Assembly (NCBI GenBank): GCA_948146395.1
Contig: OX411543.1
Span: 62,547,676 to 62,611,675, forward strand
Direction: 5' to 3'
Length of the DNA stretch: 64,000 nt
Source of the DNA: Fragum whitleyi
Lineage: Eukaryota; Mollusca; Bivalvia; Cardiida; Cardiidae
The translations under genes and the position numbers were made by a program. The notes beneath the pieces were generated by a model. That model was not told the origin of the DNA, ran no database searches, and saw nothing but the letters and a program-made list of their open reading frames with translations. Positions 60,501-64,000 of this stretch are shown piece after piece. Numbering within the stretch: the stretch's first letter is position 1; the number at the start of each line of letters is the position of its first letter.

Positions 60501-62642
60501 TGTGCATTTAAATATTTGAACATTATTCAATTTGCTTCAGCTAGGATAATTCATACATCAAATACTTGAAAAATTATTGAATATACAGTGTAATTATGTC
60601 ACCAACCTCTCACTTAAACAAGAGCTGTCACTGTAAGATGACAATGCCCCCGACACCGCTTTGATTTTAAATTATGGCCAATCTATGTTGAAGGTCAAGG
60701 TCATCCAGGGGTCAAGGTCACCAAAGTATGTGCCTACAGAAAGGTAATGTACCAAGGAATGTTGTGGTAAAGTATGATGCGAATATGTTAAGTAATAAGG
60801 AAGTTATGGCCAATGTTAAAGTTTTTGGACGGAATGACGGACGGACGGACAGACGGACAGACGGACGGACGGACAAGTCAAATTTATGATGCCTCCCTAT
60901 CGGGGGCATAAAAATAAAGAATATTCTTTTCTCAGTAAATAATTTAAGAACTACATGTAGAGGAGGTATTTTGTATTTAAGATCAAAGCATTACAATAAT
61001 TTAGCACAAACACTATGTTCAGGGCTTGTGTTAGAGTTTGATATTGGGGAGTCATTGACTCCTCACCTAAGAAATTCTGGGGGTCAAATCTGAATTTACA
61101 GGGGTCAAAACGACTGAAAAAGCAACTCATTAGTAGAATTTTACATATTTAAGAGTAAGTTTAACTGTTTTTTGTAATGATATGAAACAAGTAATTAATA
61201 TGTAGAACTTTAGAAAGAAATTTGTGAAAAACCATGTTTTGACTCTTAGTAATTCCTCTCAAGGGGGTCAAAATGACCCCCTTGGGAGAAATTTCTAGGG
61301 GTCAAATGAGGATATTTTCAGATTTCTGGGGGTCAAAACCCTGGTTTAAGGGTCAAACACGAGCCCTGTATGTTGGTAGTACTCATTGGAATCATCTTGC
61401 CGAAATGATTCAAATGAGTACCCACAAGATAGAGGGGTTTCATTGAGAAATAAAGATTTTAGACAGGCTTGACCCCCCCCATCTTATCTGTTCCTCTGAG
61501 AAAGTTTTTGCCTACCTCTTCAAATACTCCAGCTCTATTGATTCTCTCTCGTATAACATCAACAATCTTTAACAAACACAGAGAGAAGGCCTTCAAATTT
61601 CTGTCCTCTATAATGTAAGGGTTGTGTGTGTAGAGATTGGTAAACACTGTCTGGGCAAGGGAGTGACCCTCCAACCAGGTGATCTGCAAACATAGTTGAA
61701 ATTGAGGGGCAGTGCAAAACTGCTAAAAGAGCTGATAAATTTATAGGCAGTTACAATAGTATTATGCTGACCCCATAAAATACATACATGGGATGTGAAG
61801 AGTGTTTGTTGATTTCATTCAGGTATTAAACTAAAAACCTAATCACAGTGTATGAATACTCAAAGAAGATTCATACAAAAGTGAGATAAGGTCTTTTTAT
61901 TTTCATACCTCCATGATATCAACAAATATTTTCTTTATACCTAATACTTTAATATCATGAAACAAATAGAATAGCTTGTTAATACAGGTAACAATCATTT
62001 CATAAATACAGTGTAAATGTGTATTTGTGAGAAAGGCAGAAACTTTTGAAATCTGCTACCTATTTAAAAGATTCATGGAGGATAAGAATAAGGTGTCATC
62101 TGCTTAATGACATAAAGTTATCAGATATGAAGATAATATTTGTTGATTTCATAGAGGTATGAAACTAAAAACCTAATCACACTCATGTATGAATCCACTT
62201 TTCGTAGTCATACAGTGAGTTATTCTTTTTTAGTTTCATACCTCTATAAATTCAACAAATATTCTCTTCATCCCTTTTTCCTTTTTAACTTCTTGAAAAA
62301 GGTGTTAAAGAAATGATTAAAGGAAGCCCTATTAAAATAATGTTTAGCCCTGTAACAGAATATCCCATCTATACACACTCCACAAATTTTGGAATGCGAA
62401 ATATTGCAAAATTAGGGAACATAACACATACCCTGCAATTTCTCCTACAGTGACAATATTACTGTCCTATGTGACCTTTAAATTCAAATTCAGACAGTCC
62501 CTTCCCTTTTATTAATAGCCCATATTGCAGTTAGACAAGTATATTTTGATAAGATTTCCAGACCTACCATACAAGCTAGAGAAGCATCAATAATTCCAAT
62601 GAGCTCTGGGTAAGTTAAATCCTTTGTCTTCAGTGTCCCTGC
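33463..62642 (-). CDS. NAA35: N-alpha-acetyltransferase 35, NatC auxiliary subunit (3' part of gene)
   Basis: Seventeen exons join in phase to give 635 codons and a TGA, matching the known metazoan NAA35/Mak10 family from about residue 87 of the roughly 725-residue vertebrate protein to its end. Diagnostic stretches are [98 protein letters not shown] and the C-terminal [13 protein letters not shown]35 is the large scaffold that anchors catalytic NAA30, with NAA38, on ribosomes to acetylate Met-Leu, Met-Ile, Met-Phe and similar N-termini. The first exons, including the start codon, lie right of 64000. Introns reach 6 kb and are filled with repeats. No inactivating change was seen in the exons chosen. 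Confidence 0.95.
34285..34365 (-). CDS. NAA35: NAA35 exon
   Basis: Phase 0-0 exon of 27 codons: [20 protein letters not shown], then GHKQDSE. The acceptor is CGTTTTACAG and the donor GTAAAATT. Confidence 0.93.
35472..36854 (+). mobile_element. Pearl/HINE-like element P5
   Basis: AAAACAAGAGTTGTCCGCGG with the hairpin TTGTCCGCGGACAA, then about five 178-bp units rich in AAGGTCAAGGTCAAATTGTC, a GACGCCGAC/GCTGACGCC microsatellite at about 36745-36800, and a 3' hairpin ending GAGCGAGCTAAAAA. In the NAA35 intron before its penultimate exon, antisense. Confidence 0.8.
36967..37385 (-). mobile_element. Repeat family G, copy 2 (inverted)
   Basis: Reads AATAGAGGATATTGAATGCG ... TTATGACGTCACTTTTGCAG ... 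TTACTTCACTCCTGCGACAT, the complement of the copy at 22541. In an NAA35 intron, left of the exon 37583-37705. Confidence 0.72.
37583..37705 (-). CDS. NAA35: NAA35 exon
   Basis: Phase 0-0 exon of 41 codons: [17 protein letters not shown], then [13 protein letters not shown]. The acceptor is CTATATTTTAG and the donor GTATAG. Confidence 0.92.
38375..38874 (-). pseudogene. Array of four partial NAA35 exon copies, 129-bp period
   Basis: Left of the real exon, three units with exon-end positions at 38488, 38617 and 38746 repeat its last ~80 nt, its donor and intron sequence with exact 129-bp spacing; a fourth truncated unit occupies about 38375-38487. The three inner units lack two bases of a TG run present in the real exon (GTGTGTA versus GTGTGTGTA), shifting the frame after SEEVR. 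The outermost truncated unit keeps the frame ([14 protein letters not shown]) but has lost the donor. The inner units have an AG (TTAATAAACAG) ahead and a GTAAG/GTAAT donor behind, so each could be a cryptic 80-nt exon. Confidence 0.88.
38875..39015 (-). CDS. NAA35: NAA35 exon that seeded a tandem array of copies
   Basis: Phase 0-0 exon of 47 codons: [17 protein letters not shown], then [11 protein letters not shown], aligning fully with the family and continuing in phase into the exon at 37583-37705. The acceptor is TGTCAACAG and the donor GTAAGATT. Its 3' part and donor recur at 129-bp intervals to its left, but only this copy has the correct upstream codons and acceptor. Confidence 0.93.
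39047..39299. mobile_element. MITE family D, copy 2
   Basis: CCAGGGCCCGAGGTTATAAA to TTTTATAACCTCGAGCCCTG, the same family as 4793. It starts 32 bp upstream of the acceptor of the NAA35 exon 38875-39015. Confidence 0.8.
39515..39915 (+). repeat. Interspersed repeat family M, copy 1
   Basis: TTTAATGCTTTTTTCGGTGG, ATTATCGAGAAATAAAGGTA ... GCTTTTGTTGTTCACTCAAT. A second copy is at 49968-50385 in the same orientation and a weak relative near 24645-24780. NAA35 intron. Confidence 0.72.
39957..40075 (-). CDS. NAA35: NAA35 exon, lysine-rich loop
   Basis: Phase 1 in, phase 0 out. A poly-basic run ([12 protein letters not shown]), also present in vertebrate NAA35, is followed by [14 protein letters not shown]. 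The acceptor is GTTATTTCAG and the donor GTAGGATC. MITE family B sits about 16 bp upstream of the acceptor side. Confidence 0.92.
40091..40334. mobile_element. MITE family B, copy 5
   Basis: AGTGACAAAAAAAGGACCAT to GATGGTCCGTTTTTGCGTGA, internal ACCCTAGTCAGACAGCAGGG palindrome. In an NAA35 intron, 16 bp upstream of the exon ending at 40075. Confidence 0.78.
40416..40852. mobile_element. MITE family A, copy 5
   Basis: ACAGTTAGTAACATTGTGAA and TTTCACGATGTTGATTACTA termini with the internal GGGAGATAATC ... GGATTACCTCCC hairpin. In an NAA35 intron. A sixth, partial copy occurs at about 37729-37866, 24 bp from the NAA35 exon ending at 37705. Confidence 0.82.
41716..41801 (-). CDS. NAA35: NAA35 exon
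   Basis: Phase 2 in, phase 1 out; [19 protein letters not shown] matches the YL.EFLY.WL segment. The acceptor is GTGTTTACAG and the donor GTAAAAAC. Confidence 0.9.
42338..42640 (+). mobile_element. Short pearl/HINE-like element P6
   Basis: AAACAAGAGCACCCCCTATG with a GCACCCCCTATGGGTGC hairpin; ends ACAGCCGAAGCTTAAAAT after a GACGATGATGACGACGACG stretch. Only one internal unit. In an NAA35 intron. Confidence 0.68.
43158..43336 (-). CDS. NAA35: NAA35 exon, GTWVLYY and SGFELELY motifs
   Basis: Phase 0 in, phase 2 out; [24 protein letters not shown] and [18 protein letters not shown] match the family. The acceptor is GTTTTCAG and the donor GTAAGGGT. Confidence 0.94.
43790..44950 (+). mobile_element. 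Pearl/HINE-like element P7, about 180-bp units
   Basis: Five to six units containing CAACTTTTGAAGAGCTTCAC, then AAGTTTCAGCTTGATTGGCC and TTTAGGAGGAGAAG, followed by a GGACGGATGGATGG microsatellite and an AATAGCTCACCTTGAGCACT half-hairpin. The 5' terminus is unclear and the last A run is lost. In an NAA35 intron. Confidence 0.68.
45287..46545 (+). mobile_element. Pearl/HINE-like element P8, 145-bp units
   Basis: AAACAAGAGGACAATGATGG and TCGCTCACCTGAC at the 5' end; about seven units of about 145 bp (GGCCTCTAGAGTGTAAACA); 3' hairpin GCTCACCTTGAGCACGATGT, GCTCGGGTGAGC, then TAAAAA. The last three units are almost identical. In an NAA35 intron. Confidence 0.8.
46788..47238 (+). mobile_element. 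Short pearl/HINE-like element P9 with a partial second unit
   Basis: AACAAGAGCCATGTCATCCA start; TATCCCCTTCGATGAACAGC and GGGGATAAAAAA end at about 47050, followed by a second copy of the 3' two thirds ending GCAGGGGATAAAAA at 47236. The NAA35 exon at 47276 begins 38 bp later. Confidence 0.7.
47276..47441 (-). CDS. NAA35: NAA35 exon, [10 protein letters not shown] motif
   Basis: Phase 2 in, phase 0 out; contains [18 protein letters not shown], which is strongly conserved. The acceptor is TTATTTCAG and the donor GTTTGTTG, an atypical donor (GTTTG instead of GTAAG) demanded by the reading frame. Confidence 0.93.
47688..47934. mobile_element. MITE family I
   Basis: TTAACCCTTGTCATGCTGAA / TTTAGCATGACAAGGGTTAA ends and an internal ATCAGAATGCACATATGTGC, AGGCTGATGTTTGTC palindrome. 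Half-copies occur at about 53128-53238 and 57636-57680. Confidence 0.78.
48058..48335 (-). mobile_element. tRNA-derived SINE, type 1, near full length
   Basis: Same family as the element at 18371. Its tRNA-like head is 48331-48255 (TAGCGCAGTTGGTAGA and GGTTCGATCCC) and the body matches closely. It lies just downstream of the donor of the NAA35 exon at 48367. Confidence 0.8.
48367..48473 (-). CDS. NAA35: NAA35 exon
   Basis: Phase 0 in, phase 2 out; [20 protein letters not shown] matches the KVFG.HLM segment. The acceptor is ACTTCTAG and the donor GTAATTAT. SINE copies lie on both sides, at 48058-48335 and 48512-48672, within 40 bp of each splice site. Confidence 0.9.
48512..48672 (-). mobile_element. 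SINE type 1 fragment (head lost)
   Basis: Matches the tail and body of the SINE at 48058 (GGGGTTTTATGTCACTTTCA, ATATCGCTGTGGCTGGAGCA), ending within the body with no tRNA part. It starts about 40 bp upstream of the acceptor of the exon at 48367-48473. Confidence 0.72.
49968..50385 (+). repeat. Interspersed repeat family M, copy 2
   Basis: Matches the copy at 39515 over about 400 bp (TTTAATGCTTTTCGGTGGTT, CATTTGTTTTTCAAGTAAGA, GCTTTTGTTGTTCACTAAAT). It ends about 25 bp before the donor of the NAA35 exon 50409-50468. Confidence 0.72.
50409..50468 (-). CDS. NAA35: NAA35 exon
   Basis: Twenty-codon phase 0-0 exon: [18 protein letters not shown], matching the family's [11 protein letters not shown] motif. 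The acceptor is ATTTACAG and the donor GTAATGT. Confidence 0.92.
51065..52788 (+). mobile_element. Pearl/HINE-like element P10, largest in window
   Basis: AAACAAGAGGGCCGTTGGCC with a perfect GGGCCGTTGGCCC-type hairpin and TCGCTCACCTGAG; about eight 170-bp units (ATTTTCAAGTCTGTAGGGCT); a GACGGACGACGACC microsatellite; 3' hairpin AGCACTTCGTGCTCAGGTGA, then GCTAAAAA. In an NAA35 intron. Confidence 0.82.
52799..53035 (+). mobile_element. Short pearl/HINE-like element P11 (5' incomplete)
   Basis: Contains GATGGTGAACACACATGACA and an AACACCAACGA-type repeat, and ends TCCGAAACAGCCGAGCTTAA. A diverged partner is at about 29930-30060. Sits directly after P10. Confidence 0.55.
53726..53904 (-). CDS. 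NAA35: NAA35 exon, [18 protein letters not shown] motif
   Basis: Phase 1 in, phase 0 out. [20 protein letters not shown] is nearly identical across animals. The acceptor is CTATTTTCAG and the donor GTGAGTC. Confidence 0.94.
53992..54219. mobile_element. MITE family H, copy 1
   Basis: TTAACCCTTTCCTGTTTTAC to GATTAAACAGCAAAGGGTTA, with central GAAATTGCTTGTCAGAAGCA hairpin. NAA35 intron. Confidence 0.82.
55109..55571. mobile_element. Palindromic MITE family L next to an NAA35 splice donor
   Basis: ATTGATCATTCGGAACACCA / GTGATGTTCCGAATGACATA ends and a central perfect hairpin at about 55350-55415 (ACGGCTGAAAAAATCTTTAT / AAGATTTTTCAGCCGT). Its right end is about 6 bp from the donor of the exon 55577-55694. 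A split copy is at 32560-33340. Confidence 0.8.
55577..55694 (-). CDS. NAA35: NAA35 exon
   Basis: Phase 0 in, phase 1 out; contains [19 protein letters not shown]. The acceptor is AATTATTTCAG and the donor GTGGGTAT. A 460-bp palindromic MITE begins about 6 bp past this donor. Confidence 0.88.
57231..57314 (-). CDS. NAA35: NAA35 exon
   Basis: Phase 0-0 exon of 28 codons: [20 protein letters not shown], matching the family's SRVKF helix. The acceptor is CCTTTCAG and the donor GTAACTT. Confidence 0.9.
57483..57565. repeat. 80-bp near-perfect hairpin (GGGGTCAGTGCAAC family)
   Basis: GAGGGGTCAGTGCAACACTA, TTGTAAGTGCCTATA / TATAGGCTTTTACAATAGTG, TTGCGCTGACCCCTT. A diverged copy lies at 61705-61776, and the TATAGGCAGT stem recurs near 33985 and 42125. 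Confidence 0.8.
57995..58048 (-). CDS. NAA35: NAA35 exon
   Basis: Small 18-codon phase 0-0 exon of charged residues ([16 protein letters not shown]), aligning with the weakly conserved basic/acidic loop of the family. The acceptor is ATTTATAG and the donor GTAGGG. Its short length makes it the least certain exon, but phase and position fit. Confidence 0.78.
58168..58395. mobile_element. MITE family H, copy 2
   Basis: Nearly identical to the copy at 53992 over the full 228 bp, same orientation. Recent activity or gene conversion is possible. Confidence 0.82.
58420..58717 (+). mobile_element. Short pearl/HINE-like element P15
   Basis: GGACAAGTTGTGTTTGTAAA start, ACCTTGACATTGACAGATGA core, ACAAACAGACAAATG microsatellite, ATGTGGGGACATAAAAA end. 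Diverged member of the P12 family, adjacent to a family H MITE. A 5' scrap of the same family occurs at about 57370-57440. Confidence 0.65.
60231..60341 (-). CDS. NAA35: NAA35 exon
   Basis: Phase 0-0 exon of 37 codons: [20 protein letters not shown] and the following acidic helix [11 protein letters not shown]. The acceptor is GTTTCCAG and the donor GTAAGCG. Confidence 0.92.
60616..60914 (+). mobile_element. Short pearl/HINE-like element P14
   Basis: AACAAGAGCTGTCACTGTAA; AATGCCCCCGACACCG; GGACGGACAGACGGACAGAC microsatellite; CTATCGGGGGCATAAAAA end. In an NAA35 intron. Confidence 0.77.
61019..61369. mobile_element. MITE family K
   Basis: CAGGGCTTGTGTTAGAGTTT / GGGTCAAACACGAGCCCTG ends and a central CAAGGGGGTCAAAATGACCC, CCTTGGG hairpin. 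A relative, larger and rearranged, covers about 34446-35236 (CAAGGGGGGTCACAATGACC hairpin near 34535). Confidence 0.72.
61516..61683 (-). CDS. NAA35: NAA35 exon, [14 protein letters not shown] core
   Basis: Phase 0-0 exon of 56 codons, the best conserved part of the family ([20 protein letters not shown], then [16 protein letters not shown]). The acceptor is GTTTGCAG and the donor GTAGGC. Confidence 0.93.
61795..62272. repeat. Two tandem copies of a 150-bp foldback repeat
   Basis: GTTTGTTGATTTCATTCAGG ... CATACCTCCATGATATCAAC at 61795-61940 and GTTGATTTCATAGAGGTATG ... CATACCTCTATAAATTCAAC at 62123-62272. Each can fold on itself, and a half copy occurs near 45250-45280. Confidence 0.72.
62568..62642 (-). 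CDS. NAA35: NAA35 exon (most 5' in window)
   Basis: Phase 0-0 exon of 25 codons containing [20 protein letters not shown], matching the conserved KDLT.PELIGI segment. The acceptor is TATTTAAG and the donor GTAGGTC. Earlier exons are outside the window. Confidence 0.9.
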
Positions 62643-62710
62643 CTTAAATAAAATGTAGAGGATAAAGATGTTAATTTTTTTATGTATATATATAATATTA
62701 AGAGGTTATT

Positions 62711-62861
62711 TAACACGATCGTGTACAATACTGAATTCTATTGGATGAGTACCCTGCAGAACCAGTCTATATTTGACAAGGCGATAGCCGAGTCAAAATA
62801 TATACTGGTTCTGCAGGGTACGAATCCAATGAATTCAGTATTGTACTCGATCGTGTTAAAT
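62711..62861. repeat. Near-perfect 150-bp palindrome
   Basis: AACACGATCGTGTACAATAC ... TACCCTGCAGAACCAGTCTA on the left and TATACTGGTTCTGCAGGGTA ... GTATTGTACTCGATCGTGTT on the right, with a spacer of about 40 bp. Arms match at nearly every base. In the NAA35 intron right of the exon at 62568. Confidence 0.88.
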
Positions 62862-63213
62862 GATATCTTTATTTCACACCATACTCTGAAATGTCCACAA
62901 TCAACGATTTGCGGCATTTGAGAGAGACAAAGGGAATAGATCCAAAATGGTCTGGATAAGGGCGTCAAATGCAAGTCACTATGAACATGTTGAAATTGAA
63001 ACAAACATTTGTACTAAAAATACAATTCCACATGAAATGTTTATTTCATGTGTCAAATCGATAAGTGCTTACTGAAAATAATATGTAATGAACATAAAAC
63101 AGGTTGATACCCGTCGTCGCTTGAAATGTCCATTTTCATGTTAACAACTGATATTCTAAAATCAAGAAACAACAACAATTTTGTGTCCCTGTATGTAAAC
63201 AATGTAGCAAATG

Positions 63214-64000
63214 AAACTAGAAAGCCATGAATGGCTTGTGTCGCTCCACAGGCTTGAATTTCTTGTAATAGCAAATCTAAGTTTTGACTAGATTTTTAGA
63301 TATTTTGGGTTCTACTGATGTTATAATGATTTTCAAAGTTTCCACTATCATAACATATAGAGAAATGACCTCCGCTCATAAAAGACATATTCTTCATCCA
63401 ATGACAATAATTTTTGGCTGCATGATAATGGGTCACCTAAGGATCATACTTATGAAGTTTGATTGATACCCATAAGTTACATTCTGAGATAAATGATTTT
63501 CAAAGTTTCCACTATATAACATATAGAGAAATGACCTCCGCCCATGAAATACATATTTTTCATCCCATAACAATAATTGTAGGTAGACAGATAAAGGGTC
63601 ACCCAAGGTTCATTCATGTAGGATTTGATTGATATCTATCGATTACATTCTGAGAAAATGATTTTCAAAGTTTCCACTTTATAACATATAGAGAAATGAC
63701 CTCTGCCCATAAAATGCACATTTTTCATCCAATCACAATAAATTTTGGTAGACTGATAAAGGGTCACTCAAAGATTATTCCAGTAAAATTTGGTCGATAT
63801 CCATAGATTAGATTCTGAAAAAATGATTTCCAAAGTTTCAACTATATTACATACATGTATAGAGAAATGACCTCCGTCCATGAAATACACATTTTTCATC
63901 CAATCACTATAATGTTTGGTAGACTGATAAAGGGTCACTCAAGGATCATTCCAGTGAAATTTTGTTGATATCCATCCATTACATTCTGAGAAAATGATTT
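63214..64000 (+). mobile_element. Pearl/HINE-like element P4, runs off the window
   Basis: Same family as P3: the same AAAGCCATGAATGGCTTGTG hairpin and the same AACATATAGAGAAATGACCT units. The 3' end lies beyond 64000. Confidence 0.78.

Overview
The window is animal nuclear DNA from an AT-rich, repeat-laden genome, most likely a bivalve mollusc. Two intron-rich genes lie on the minus strand with metazoan GT-AG introns. The intervening DNA is full of elements resembling bivalve 'pearl'/Helentron-associated repeats: a 5' ACAAGAG hairpin, about 145-180 bp tandem units, an ACGG-type microsatellite, then a 3' hairpin followed by an A run. There are also tRNA-derived SINEs and many palindromic MITEs. 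The species call rests on repeat style and is an inference. There are no prokaryotic, organellar or CRISPR features.

Gene 1 (minus strand, 20855 down to 2343) can be read from ATG to stop as 19 coding exons, 4587 nt, 1528 residues. In order it encodes a signal peptide, ShK1, ShK2, two duplicated 18-residue linkers, ShK3, a Thr-rich linker, ShK4, a Ser/Thr/Pro linker, VWA1, a single 1935-bp mucin-like exon, VWA2, ShK5, ShK6, a linker, ShK7 and a short VWC-like cysteine tail. Most domains sit on phase 1-1 exons, the signature of exon shuffling. Both VWA domains keep MIDAS residues and all seven ShK domains keep six cysteines. I know of no named protein with this order. It is best read as a secreted, probably heavily O-glycosylated matrix, mucus, shell or byssus-type adhesive scaffold.

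Gene 2 (minus strand, 62642 down to 33463) is NAA35, the auxiliary subunit of the NatC N-terminal acetyltransferase. Seventeen exons covering the C-terminal 635 residues are present and the 5' exons lie beyond 64000. Its exon at 38875-39015 has spawned a 129-bp-period array of partial exon copies, the inner ones carrying a 2-bp frameshift.

Layout: 1-2342 is 3' flank with MITEs; 2343-20855 is gene 1; 20856-33462 is an intergenic stretch made largely of MITEs, pearl-like elements and a minisatellite, with no gene I can support; 33463-62642 is NAA35 with introns crowded by the same families; 62643-64000 is a further NAA35 intron with a near-perfect palindrome and a pearl-like element running off the edge. 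The two genes share direction but no evident function.
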